Shown here in pieces: positions 31,790 to 41,400 of a stretch of DNA of 64,000 nt. Every line of letters starts with the position of its first letter. Position 1 is the stretch's first letter. The translations under genes and the position numbers were made by a program. Location of the stretch: assembly GCA_036867785.1 (NCBI GenBank), contig CP145421.1, positions 186,001 through 250,000 of the forward strand, in the 5' to 3' direction. The notes beneath the pieces are model-generated. The model did not search any database. It saw nothing but the letters and a program-made list of their open reading frames with translations, and was not told the origin of the DNA. The stretch comes from Plasmodiophora brassicae (lineage: Eukaryota > Endomyxa: Phytomyxea > Phytomyxea > Plasmodiophorida).

Positions 31790-32908
31790 TCAGGCCAGGG
31801 CGGCGAAGGCGCAGGCAACGACGGCACCGACCGAGACGATGGCGCCGGTGGCGGACGACGTCGCCTGGTCGACCTCAGGCGGCGTCTGCGCCGGCTTCTC
31901 CTGCAGGCCCAGCGTCTGGAGGCCCGCGTTGGCGACGTTCTTGGCCTTCTCGACGGCCTTGTTCCAGCCCTTCGCCAGGTCGTTCTCCGTGTAAGCAAAG
32001 TACCCGATGGTACCGGCGCCGGCGGCCGCAGTCGTAGCGGCGACCGCACCGGCAACCTTACCGACCGTCATCGGGGTCGAACGCGGCTCAGGAGAAGGAA
32101 CTGGCCCCGCCGGCACCTTGGACAGAGACTTGCCCAGGTAGGCGATCGCCTTGTTCCAGCCCTTCTTCAGGCTCGACTTCTTCTTGTACGCATAGAGCCC
32201 GACGGTACCGGCGATCGCAGCCGTAGCGACGACCGGTGCGGCACCCATCGTCATCGCACTACCTGACATGGTCTTAGGATCAGGGCCGCCTGGCGCTTCC
32301 TTCTCTTGGACATGCGAGGCCTCCGCCTTCTTCCCGGGCGTCGTGGTCTTGCCGTTCGATGAACCAGCGCCAGGCACAGTGACTGGGATGCTAGTGCCCT
32401 CCTCGTTGTCGCTCTCCTCCCCGGTGCCACGAGACTCCTTCTCCTGTCCCCGGAGAGCCGTATCCACGATTTCCCTCTTCAGCTTCTCAACTTCTTCATA
32501 CATGTCAACCAGGCGGTCCCTGATTTCTCCTGTGATAAGCCGAACAGGTTCCCGCTCTTCGTCACCCTCGTCGGTTTCGTCTCCCGGCGTCTCCATCTCC
32601 GTCTGTTTCGGGAAGGAGTCGATCACCTTGATGAATTCCTCCAGACTGGTGGTGGCCTTGAGTTGGCGCTTGTGGTCCCGGGTGAACCCGTCCAGATCGA
32701 TTTCATCGATCGCCTTGTGGATCTCCTCCAACCTGCGTTCCTTCGCCTCGACTTTCTGCGCGAGCTTGTGCTTCATCTCCCGGGCTTCCTCGCTGGCTGC
32801 GTCTCCTTGGCCCCGGGTTGGGCTGTCTGCTGCCATTGCCAGCGCGGCCATGACGACGACGACGACGACGACGACGGATGCAGCGGCGCGCGACATACTC
32901 GACAACAT
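31790..32908 (-). CDS. Signal-peptide coiled-coil protein with repeated KGWNKA motif and hydrophobic tail
   Basis: Single exon, 372 aa (or 368 from the ATG at 32896). A poly-valine signal peptide (MSRAAASVVVVVVVVMAALA) precedes a charged coiled coil (KLAQKVEAKERRLEEIHKAI; EIRDRLVDMYEEVEKLKREI) and an acidic, Gly/Ser/Thr-rich linker. Then a unit occurs twice: an Ala/Gly hydrophobic helix ending GLYAYKKK or GYFAYTEN, followed by LKKGWNKAIAYLGKS or LAKGWNKAVEKAKNV. The extreme C-terminus SSATGAIVSVGAVVACAF could be a GPI signal or a third membrane helix. The family is unknown. It converges on kinase A (58 bp between stops). An extracellular or endomembrane location is inferred. Confidence 0.75.
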   Translation of the reverse strand: MLSSMSRAAASVVVVVVVVMAALAMAADSPTRGQGDAASEEAREMKHKLAQKVEAKERRLEEIHKAIDEIDLDGFTRDHKRQLKATTSLEEFIKVIDSFPKQTEMETPGDETDEGDEEREPVRLITGEIRDRLVDMYEEVEKLKREIVDTALRGQEKESRGTGEESDNEEGTSIPVTVPGAGSSNGKTTTPGKKAEASHVQEKEAPGGPDPKTMSGSAMTMGAAPVVATAAIAGTVGLYAYKKKSSLKKGWNKAIAYLGKSLSKVPAGPVPSPEPRSTPMTVGKVAGAVAATTAAAGAGTIGYFAYTENDLAKGWNKAVEKAKNVANAGLQTLGLQEKPAQTPPEVDQATSSATGAIVSVGAVVACAFAALA

Positions 32909-33160
32909 CGACAGGCGAACCGACCGGTTGCAGAATGACCGGCGGGGGGCCCGCAATCAGCGGTGCGCCCCGCCCTCTCCGTGCAGCTCGCAGTCGCGCT
33001 GCGGCCTCCGGGGAGAGCCCGATTTGGCGCCTCGCCCACGTCCGCCCCCCCGCCGACGTGACCGCGCCGCCTATATTTAGGTCGACGACGGTCGAGGTAT
33101 ACGTTTCGAGCATCGTGCGTTGTATGGATATATAGGGCGAGCGTGTTGCAGGGGGGCGAA

Positions 33161-33978
33161 TCAGGCGGCGGCACAGAACCCGGTGAGGCAGTTGACTGTG
33201 AGCGGCAGCGTGTACAGCCAGGTCTGCAGCTGCAGGTTGGCGACGACGCTGCCGGTGGCGTCCGGCGGCGAGAAGTTGAACGTCAGCGGGTTCCGGTCCG
33301 CGTTCAGCAGCGACACGAACAGGTTCAGGATCGCGTACCCGCAGTTGTCGCAGGCAAGGCATTTCTACCAATACATCATCAGCCATTGCGCGCGCGTTGA
33401 TCACCGCTTGTCGCCCACCTTCTTCGAGCATGATAGGACGTCGCCGGAGGGCGACGGCTGGAGCAGGCACTGGCTGAACGTGCACTCCAGTAGGGTCTGT
33501 ACGTCGCCGCAGACGCTGCCTCCACGGTTCAAACGGGTCTGCGCCTGGAACGTGACGATGTCGTTGGCCAGGTCGACGTGCAGGCTGCTGCGCTGGTCGA
33601 TCAGGTTCAGGATCTTGCTCTGGTCGCTGTAGACGACGCTGCACTCCATCTGTCCGTCGCCTCCTCTCGGCACCGCCTTCATGGTCTGGTTCGCGGGGCA
33701 CGCCGTCGCGTTCACGACGAAGTTGCAAGCGGCGCCCCCGTACCCTGCACGCACTCAGCGGCGTGCGCGGGCCGGGTGCGACCGCACGTACCTGGCGGAC
33801 AGGTGCACCTTGTCGTACGGTCCCATCCGTAGCTTGAGCATGGTTTCGTAGCGCAGGCGGTGTCGTCAATGTACCCACGGGCGCATTGAAGGCCCGCTGA
33901 CGGGCACGTTGTCAGTTGTGTTGCCGCCGCCGCCGCCGTCAGCGCCATGATGACCAGGACCGCACTTGATACCGACAT
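33161..33978 (-). CDS. Secreted cysteine-rich protein
   Basis: Three exons (33978-33792, 33744-33419, 33364-33161; introns 47 and 54 bp) give 238 aa. Signal peptide MSVSSAVLVIMALTAAAAA, then cysteines in an EGF-like opening (CPSAGLQCARGY, CSSYGWDRTTRCTCPPGYGG). The middle region is DQSKILNLIDQRSSLHVDLA, SVCGDVQTLLECTFSQCLLQ and SCSKKKCLACDNCGYAILNL, and the end is LPLTVNCLTGFCAAA. No transmembrane anchor. The spacing of cysteines is regular but I do not recognise the family. It lies among other secretory-pathway genes. The start is the first ATG and is followed at once by the signal sequence. Confidence 0.75.
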
Positions 33979-34157
33979 CGTGCTTTGTTGCAATGGACGC
34001 CCGGGGATGCTGGACCTCCGCACCCACCGGGTCGACGACCGTACCCAAATCTGGACGGTCGGGTCGTTGTCATCTCCCCGGATATCGGCGCCGGGACGCT
34101 GGTCACGCGGCGACGAAGGCTCGTGGTGCGTGCGAACAGGAAGCACTGGTGCGCACG

Positions 34158-34436
34158 ATGTCCAGTGCCGACGTACTGGTCGCTGCCGTTCTCGGCATTG
34201 CTGCCTGGTTCGCGTTGAACCCGTACGTGCCACCTCGCGGGTACGTGATCGATTACCCGGGTCTCAAACTGGGCCATCTGTATAGGTTGCGTGTCATGGG
34301 ACTGCCCGAATCATTGTTCGTGCCTGGTCCGACTCCTTGTCGGCGAGCGTTGAGCGGTTTGTGGGCACAGAACCGTTGCGGTCAACTGGATGGCGGCCGC
34401 GTCGGCTGGGATCTACTGGAGTCCGCTCATTGTTAG
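34158..34436 (+). CDS. Possible small membrane protein (low confidence)
   Basis: An ATG at 34158 opens MSSADVLVAAVLGIAAWFAL, a clear N-terminal membrane or signal segment, followed by NPYVPPRGYVIDYPGLKLGH. The frame stops at 34436, but the later part is not convincing and alternative short introns could lead to VAVNWMAAASAGIYWSPLIV (about 34380-34440) and FLVVVGASALKINEFDNVDL (about 34558-34620). The exon structure could not be settled. Head-to-head with the cysteine-rich gene, 179 bp apart. Confidence 0.35.
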   Translation: MSSADVLVAAVLGIAAWFALNPYVPPRGYVIDYPGLKLGHLYRLRVMGLPESLFVPGPTPCRRALSGLWAQNRCGQLDGGRVGWDLLESAHC

Positions 34437-34918
34437 GCAGAGTGAACAGTTCCTCGGTCAAGGTGACGTTGGCACGAAGAATGTGGCCCGAATCTGCAAC
34501 TCACTTGGGTAGGCCAGACAACGGGGCGACGCTGGACCGGCAACCGCCCTGGAGGACGTTCCTGGTGGTAGTTGGCGCATCAGCCCTGAAGATCAACGAG
34601 TTCGACAACGTCGACCTGACCGGGTTCGTCATCGTTGCCGCGTTGTGCCTGCGACTCTGCCCAGTGCGTGCGTCGCGACGCGCGTCCCATTTGTCGTCCA
34701 GCCATTCGCCCTCGGAATCGTGCGACCACACGAGCGCCTCCCGGGTTCGACATCCAGCCAGCCAAGCGCAGTCCTGTCGAACAATATAGTTTAGCAGAGG
34801 ACGCCCGACTTATGTGCGATCATGCGCCGCACCGAGTCGTCACGGGGCGAACCGGCGGACTCACGAGGCGCACCCCAAACCGAATCGGTACCGATTTTGC
34901 GTTGCGGGTTGCCGGACG
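34437..34918. other. Region with possible unresolved exons
   Basis: 482 bp upstream of the DUF6580 gene. Two hydrophobic stretches on plus may belong to the small membrane gene at 34158; nothing else is seen. Confidence 0.3.
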
Positions 34919-35674
34919 ATGTCTCCAGCCGTCGACAGCGTTGCCGACGGCGGACGCGGGCGCTTGCCGCACGAGTCGACGTCGTGCGCGTCGCGAATCT
35001 GGGATGCGCCCGTCGCGCTCTGGGGATCGGTCGCGCTCGCGATCATTCGCCTGGCGCCGCATTACCCGAACATGACGCCGCTGACCGCCCTCGGCGTGTA
35101 CGCCGGGGCGCGGCTCCGGTTCTGGACGAGCCTCGCGATCGTGTTCCCGGCGCTGATTGTGACGGACGTCGTTATCGGGTGCATGGACCTGAATGCGCCA
35201 TGGAACGGCACGCGTTCGTTCACTGCGTTCTCGTGGGCGACCCCGTTCGTCTACCTGACCGTTGCGATCAACGTCGCGCTCTCCGGATTGGTTCTCCGGC
35301 GATTCCACCCGCTGAAGCTCGTCCCCGTGTGCCTATTCGGAAGCCTACAGTTCTTCGTGGTCACGAATTTCGCCGCCTGGCTCGTCGGATCCATGTACGT
35401 ATGCGCCGCCGGTGTCTCTGCGGGTACCGATGGAATGGCGCGGCGCTGACACCGAGTGTCCAGGTACCCGCACACGTTCGACGGCCTAGTCGTCTGCTAC
35501 GCGATGGGGCTCCCGTTCCTCGGGAACCAGATCCTCGGCGACCTGTGCTACACGGGCGCCATCTTTGCTGTCCATGCGGTGGTCACCCAGTACGCGCGAT
35601 TCAGTAGCGAGCGCTTCTCGAGCAAGCCCTCCGCCGCAGCAGGCGACGCGACGGCGACCGAATCCTTGTGTTGA
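34919..35674 (+). CDS. DUF6580-like multi-pass membrane protein
   Basis: Two exons (34919-35394 and 35464-35674, intron 69 bp) give 228 aa with about six membrane helices. It matches the mainly bacterial DUF6580 family: IIRLAPHYPNMTPLTALGVY, AIVFPALIVTDVVIG, SLQFFVVTNFAAWLVG, then YPHTFDGLVVCYAMGLPFLG followed by NQILGDLCYTGAIF. Bacterial members are about 190-200 residues; here a 40-residue N-terminal leader (MSPAVDSVADGGRG) and a Ser/Ala-rich tail are added. The function of the family is not known to me; some resemble substrate-binding subunits of transporters. Bacterial origin by old transfer is possible, and the spliceosomal intron shows it is a resident nuclear gene. Converges on the thiol dioxygenase gene. 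Confidence 0.78.
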
Positions 35675-35775
35675 TTCTAAACTGGCCCCCTCGGTCGAGT
35701 GACCGATCCGCAAACCGCGTTGGACAGTGCAACGGTCAGGCAGGTACCCCTGGCAAGGTTATACACATTTTAGGA

Positions 35776-36538
35776 TTATGGCCCCACAGGCACCTCGTAG
35801 CAGTGTATGTCGAGGTCTGCGGGTTCGTCTATTTCGTCCAGGTGCCCGTGGCCGTCGTCCGCGAAGTACGAGCATCTCCGGTACCCGCCGAGCTCGCTAT
35901 ACGTTCCCAGGCTCAGATAACCGTGTCCCGTTGGACGATGGCGGATGCCTACGCAGAGTACGGCGGGACGAGCAGGTCGATCATCGCCGAGTGCTGACGG
36001 GCCTTCAGTCGGTGTACGTTGCCGGACGTCGGCGTCAGGTACCAGGTCGGAGACGACGGGTCTTTGACGGCGTCGGTCTTGACAGCAGTCTGCCCAGACA
36101 GGGCGCTGCCAACACGGTTACCGATCGAGCACAATGCAGGGTTGCTGCTGTCCCGTACCCGTTGTCGTTAACGGCCGGCGCGCCCTCCACCCAGTCCAGG
36201 CTGCAGATGTGGACGGCGCCCTGGATGACGCGCGTGAACACGGTCATGTTCGGGTGGTTGTGATACGGCAGCACGCTGTCGGGCGGCAGCACGAAGATGC
36301 CCAGGTCGAACTCGTCGGACCGGACCAGGTCCAGGTACGCGATGCCGGGGCACTTCACGACCGGCAGGTCGGCGGGCCTCAGATCGAGGGCATCGAACGC
36401 CTGGCAGATGCGCCGGATGGCGTCGGGCGCGACGTCGCCCTCGCGGAACGACGTCGACGGCAACGCCAGCACGTTCCGGACGACGTCCCTGACGTGGCGC
36501 AGCTGTTGCAGGGCGCGCGGCGACATCTGGCTTCGCAT
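35776..36538 (-). CDS. ADO: Thiol dioxygenase (ADO / plant cysteine oxidase family)
   Basis: Iron-dependent cupin enzyme that dioxygenates cysteamine or N-terminal cysteines, the basis of oxygen sensing through the N-degron pathway in plants and animals. Three exons: 36538-36159, 36105-35953, 35896-35776 (217 aa, similar to family size of 240-270). Key sequence: GIAYLDLVRSDEFDLGIFVL followed by PPDSVLPYHNHPNMTVFTRV (HNH iron ligands), GAVHICSLDWVEG, GNVHRLKAR (third His), LVPPYSAELGGYRRCSYFAD. Start: ATG at 36538 (MRSQMSPRALQQL); a second ATG lies four codons later. Its presence suggests oxygen- or thiol-level sensing in this organism (inference). Divergent from kinase B, 486 bp. Confidence 0.9.
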
Positions 36539-37024
36539 TTGCAGCGGACGCGCGCGCGCCGAGCCACGACACCCGCTGCCTGCCCAGCGTGGTTGCCGAT
36601 CCCCAGCGGACACCGTGCTGGCCGGCGTGCCAGTTTGCACCCGTTCCGCGCCCGCGCCTCGCGCCCAGTTCACACACGCACACACACTCCGCCTGTGCGA
36701 GTTATTTCTGATTCTGCCGTTCCGATCCCACGCGGCCCACGTTGCCATTTTCAGATGGGTATACCCGCGCGCCCGCCCGTTAGCGCGGCGGCGGCACCCC
36801 TCGACGGTATACCATATCGTTCCATCAAGCCATGTCGCGAACGCGAGTATCTCTGTACGCAGGTGCCGCCGTCGTCGCCTTGTCGCTGCCGGCGTGTGCC
36901 GCTGAGATATTGCAGGCCGTGACGCCTGGCGCTGTCGAACTCGTCCATCGTGTGACGACTGCACACGTTCGCTGGCGGGCGTTGGGTCGTCGCGACGTCC
37001 GGGTGCCTGCGGACGACCTGCCCC
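36539..37024. promoter_or_regulatory. Divergent intergenic region ADO / kinase B
   Basis: 486 bp, no gene. A short CA-rich tract lies near 36672-36689. Probably holds both promoters. Confidence 0.35.
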
Positions 37025-38158
37025 ATGATTGCACTGCTGCTGCTGCTGCTGCTCGGCGTGTTCGCGACGGGGATCGCGCGCCGATCCGACGAGAAGGACA
37101 TCGACATGGACGAGCTCGTCGCCAAGGGCGTTGCCGATGCGGTCGAGCGGCACCACGGGGTCGTCATTGGCGAACACCTGGGGAGCGGCGGGTTCGGCAG
37201 CGCGTTCACGGCGACGTCGACGAGCGACCCGTCCGACCGGTACGCGGTGAAGTTCGTGCGCGCCGTCGACGACCACGACCGCAAGAACTTTGATGACGAA
37301 TGCGCCAGCAACATGGCGATCACGGCGTACGTGGAGAACGCGGGGCCCGGCCAGCACCTGGCGACGTGCCGCTCCTGCTTCGTGCTGAATGGCTACGGCG
37401 TCCTGATCATGCGGTTGTACCCGGGCACGCTTCGCGACATCGTCAAGAACCTGACGACGCCCGAGGTGTACCGCATCGGCGCTGAGATCGCGCGCGCCCT
37501 CGATACGTTGCATGCGCGGCTCGCCATCGTCCACCTGGATCTGAAGGTGTCCAACGTGTTCCTCGACGAGGACCACGGCGTGCACCTCGCCGATTTCGGC
37601 GTCTCCGTGCGCCTGGACCGACCCGACCAGCGGGTGCGCATGCCCAAGGAGCGATCGGCGCCGGGCACCAGAGGGTACAAAGCGCCCGAAGTGCTGCTCA
37701 AGTCGGACCAGGTCGGGACGCCGGCCGACATGTACGGGTTCGGCGCCCTGCTGCACAACATCCTCCTGCGACGCACGTCCTGGGCGCGCTCGTCCACCGA
37801 GCTCGACCAGTGGGTCAACTATGGCCGTAAACGCGACCACGCTCGCAAGCCGCGTCTACCCGAGGTCCTCTGCATCGACACCGGCCTATGCCCGCTCATC
37901 GAGCAATGCCTGTCGTGGGACCCGGACCAGCGACCCACCGCACGCGAAGCGGCCGCGACGCTCGAGGCGCTCGCCAACCCGAGTCGCGAGGTGCTGGCAA
38001 CCGCGCCCACGAGCTCCTGGATGCAGCTCGCCGTTCTCAACATCGTCCTGGCGCTCACCATGGTCGTCGTCGCGCTTGTCACCAGAGCGTATCGCGCCCT
38101 GGTGACCGCCAAGGGCCTGCGAGGCAGACGGCGGACGAGCGCAATCAAATTCTTCTAG
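37025..38158 (+). CDS. Signal-peptide protein kinase with C-terminal membrane anchor (HLD kinase B)
   Basis: Single exon, 377 aa. The leader MIALLLLLLLGVFATG is a strong signal peptide. Kinase landmarks: GEHLGSGGFGSAFTA, YAVKFVRAV (K76), GYGVLIMRLYPGTLRDIVKN, VHLDLKVSNVFLDE (HLD, D172), LADFGVSVRL (D190), GTRGYKAPEVLL, DMYGFGALLHNI, DPDQRPTAREA. A C-terminal helix MQLAVLNIVLALTMVVVALV precedes a basic tail (KGLRGRRRTSAIKFF). Same layout and HLD change as kinase A at 30728 but clearly diverged, so they are paralogues from an old duplication. A lumenal or extracellular catalytic domain is predicted from the signal peptide. If the leader is not cleaved it would still anchor the N-terminus with the kinase outside the cytosol. 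Confidence 0.87.
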   Translation: MIALLLLLLLGVFATGIARRSDEKDIDMDELVAKGVADAVERHHGVVIGEHLGSGGFGSAFTATSTSDPSDRYAVKFVRAVDDHDRKNFDDECASNMAITAYVENAGPGQHLATCRSCFVLNGYGVLIMRLYPGTLRDIVKNLTTPEVYRIGAEIARALDTLHARLAIVHLDLKVSNVFLDEDHGVHLADFGVSVRLDRPDQRVRMPKERSAPGTRGYKAPEVLLKSDQVGTPADMYGFGALLHNILLRRTSWARSSTELDQWVNYGRKRDHARKPRLPEVLCIDTGLCPLIEQCLSWDPDQRPTAREAAATLEALANPSREVLATAPTSSWMQLAVLNIVLALTMVVVALVTRAYRALVTAKGLRGRRRTSAIKFF

Positions 38159-38242
38159 ACGCCCGACCGTTTCGAAACGCCAGTAACATCTACTACAGCG
38201 TGATGGTAACACGCAACGTGCGCTGCTCGTGTCATGGGTGCG

Positions 38243-38420
38243 GCAGCGTGCAGTGCAGGAGCTGCAGCGTACAGTGCAGGAGCTGCAGCGTGCAGTGCAG
38301 GAGCTGCAGCGTACAGTGCAGGAGCTGCAGCGTGCAGTGCAGGAGCTGCAGCGTGCAGTGCAGGAGCTGCAGCGTGCAGTGCAGGAGCTGCAGCGTGCAG
38401 TGCAGGAGCTGCAGCGTGCA
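38243..38420 (+). repeat. 21-bp minisatellite upstream of FANCI
   Basis: Eight full units and a partial one of GCAGCGTGCAGTGCAGGAGC-T, with GTACAG instead of GTGCAG in units 2 and 4. Each unit contains GGAGCTGCA. The array ends 68 bp before the FANCI ATG used here. It is also in frame with FANCI from an ATG at 38234, where it would code for a 7-residue repeat rich in Ala with Cys, Ser and Gly, so it could be a repetitive N-terminus rather than promoter DNA. Confidence 0.9.
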
Positions 38421-38488
38421 GCTGCCAGTGCCGCGTTTTGTGCAGGCTGCGGCGTCGTCGGGGTCGTCATTTTGAATTCGGGGAGGGC

Positions 38489-41400
38489 ATGGCCGTGGAT
38501 GTGATAGTCGGCGACGACGTGCCGCTGTCCGAGGTGTACGAGCGGGCGCCATCGCTGCTGGAGTCGTCGACGACGTCGGCGAAGGCGGTGCGGGCGCTGG
38601 TTGACCGGGCGGCGGCGCTGTACGCCGAGGAGCGCGTCGCGCAGGCCGAGGCCGTTGTTCGCCTGGTCGCGTCGTACGCGATCCCGGGGCGCAGTGCAAC
38701 GAAGGCGCTGCTGGACCTGGCGTCGCATGTTGACACGGCGGCGATCTGCGTCGTGGAGAACATCGCGTCGGTCTGCGACCCGGACAACGCCGACTTCGTT
38801 GTCGACCGACTGCAGGACATGCTACAGTCGGATCGTTCGCTTCTGGTCCCGATTCTTGCTGCGCTGGCAGCGTTGCCGCTCCCGCAAGATACCCGATCGG
38901 AAGCGACCGTCCTGGCTCGCGATGCGCTTGCCATTGTCGACCAGAACGACCTTCCTGCTGTGGTCCGCGCATTGCTTCTGCCGGCTGCGAACAAGACGGC
39001 CATGTCGCAGATTATTGCATCCATTCGTCGCCATACGTCCGACGTCGACAACGAGCTATTATTCCCTCTGCTGCAGATTATTGTGGCACAATGCAAGTCG
39101 TTTCATGCGATTGCGAAGGGGTTCCTGTCGCAGATCGCTGCAGCGAAATCGCCGTCGCCGCTTGACCTGCTGACCATTATCGCGCTGCTGGGGCATCGCC
39201 AGTCCCGTCAGGCTGCATTCGATGCTCTGCGTGCTTCGCTGTCAGCGACAAACATGAAGTCGATGGACGGGATTCTGCATTTGCTTGATACCTGCTCCCA
39301 GACGTGTGAATCTTATGGGTCCTGTCTGTTGACGCTTTCGCGTCTGCTTCTGCATTCTCCACCTGTCACCACAGACAAGGCAGAGGGTGCCTGTACATTG
39401 CTGAAAGCAATCATCGTCCACATGACGACGGTGCGCGATGATGCGTTAAGGCTACTGCTGTCTTCCGTGTCAACGTCATCGTCACAGGTTGCTTCGTGCG
39501 CCGCCGCCCATAGTCTGCTGCTGCTGGCCGAAAGCGACGCGTTTCTGTTGCATCCGTTTTCGCAACACCTTCTCGACGCACTACATCATTCAGAACACCT
39601 GCTGCCTGCGGTCCTGCATGATCTCGCGGAAACGGTTGCCCTGACCATCGCGACTAATCCTTCGCTCGTTACATCCTGCATACTCTTCTGCCAGAAGACG
39701 ATTTTTTCTGGGATTGACGTCCATGTTCGCACCGGCCTCGTCCTTGCAAGTCATCTGCTTGCTTCGGCCGATTTGCCGACTGCCGACCGCGATGACCTGA
39801 TGATTTGGTACATTGGAGTTCTGCGTACTCGGAGAAAACGTGTCGATTAACCTGTCCTGCACAGGGTGCTGCGTATCGATGCGGAACGGAACTCACAGTC
39901 GTCATCCGTGTCAGTTTGGTTACTCTGCTCATGCTTACCGCGGTTACTTACGATGCTCTGGCCGCAGGTGGTTCCTTGACCTTTTGTATAACGTCGCTCG
40001 GACACTGTCGCTCGATGAAGCACAGCACATTCTCTCTGTGCACCTCCTCCCACAGGTACAGCCGCTATTTATTGACGGCAAATTGGGTGACCTGCAAGAC
40101 GACGACCTGCTGAATGCCATTTTGCTATGGCATAGTACGTCCGTTGTTGCACACCGCTGCGCGGTTCCGTTTCCCAGTCAATCTTTGCATGATCTCATTG
40201 AGGCTTTTGATGGCGACCTGTCTCCCTGCCAAAGTGTGCTTGCTCTGTTCATCCTATGCAGTCATGTCGCCGGAATTGAACTTAATGATGATGCTCTGTT
40301 TCAATGGTGTGTACGTGTTCTTGCTCTACACGTGGGTGCAACGTCTGATCGTGTCTGTAGTGTCGTGAAACGGTGCATAGATTTGCTGGAGGCAACTGGA
40401 GATATCAGTTCCCCTGTCACCACCAGGGCTCTTCCCCTTCCTCTTGATTGCGTCTTGCGGTCACTGAAATCGTCTTCCAATGGCCTTTCACCTCACCATC
40501 TTGTCGTTCTACTTCGTCGTCTTTCGCGCGGTCTAGAGTCCAAAGGTAACGTGAGACACTTTGGCGGGATCGTGCATCTAAATGTTTCAGTTAGAACCTG
40601 CCAAGGTGTCTGTGCTATCTATGTTCATCGATCGGCTTGATGTCGTCTTCTGTCCCGCCATGCGGTCGAGCCGCTCCCCAGCATGTCAGCCGGTACTGGA
40701 TGCCGATATGATGTCATGGCTGACGTCTGCACTACTTGGTTGGCACGAAACACCCCGTTCTGACGACTGCAGGCCACTTGCCCTTGCTCTTCATATTGTT
40801 GGCATTACGGTGCATTCAGACAATATCGATCCGCAGCGACTCTCGTCGCTCTACGAATCGTATCTGTCATTGTTCGAATCTTGTAAGTTCAGGGGTGTAA
40901 TCCGTGTTGTCGACCTCGCTGACGAGACAAGGTAGGTGGCGAGTCCACATGTGCGCTACTGGCCATGAATGTCATTCATCGATTGACAGCTGGCCGCCAA
41001 CAATCTCGAGCAGTTGGCAAGCTCTGTTTAGAAGTAAGCTTCGTACCTTGAAAGTGTATCCAATCTCCTTTATGATGGGATTCTGTGCAGACAGCTATGC
41101 GCAAAGTCTTTCAATGCATGGACGCAGGAGCCTCTCATCTCGACGTACTAAGGCCAATCAAAGTATCGGAATGTGCCAAATCATGCTTTCTGTCTCCTGC
41201 GACCTGCACTTCACTGTTCAGGGCGTCGCGTGAAGCCATTCTGAGCCAGGTTGTTTCGAAACGCGTTCCACCCGATGCCGCATCTTTCATGCATCTATAC
41301 TGGGCTGCGTTAGCCTTAGCGCCCTCACGAGCGATCTTTCCGTCGCTGATAGAACTCGTCGACGGTCTCAGTAATCTTGCTGCTGATGCGAGCGTTCGTT

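Noticed and set aside
36035-37840. 601-codon minus-strand frame covering ADO and part of kinase B
   Set aside because: Only the part downstream of 36538 is the thiol dioxygenase; the rest is antisense of kinase B.
38243-38420. Tandem units considered as a CRISPR-like array
   Set aside because: Units are contiguous 21-mers with no spacers, in a eukaryotic genome; it is a minisatellite.
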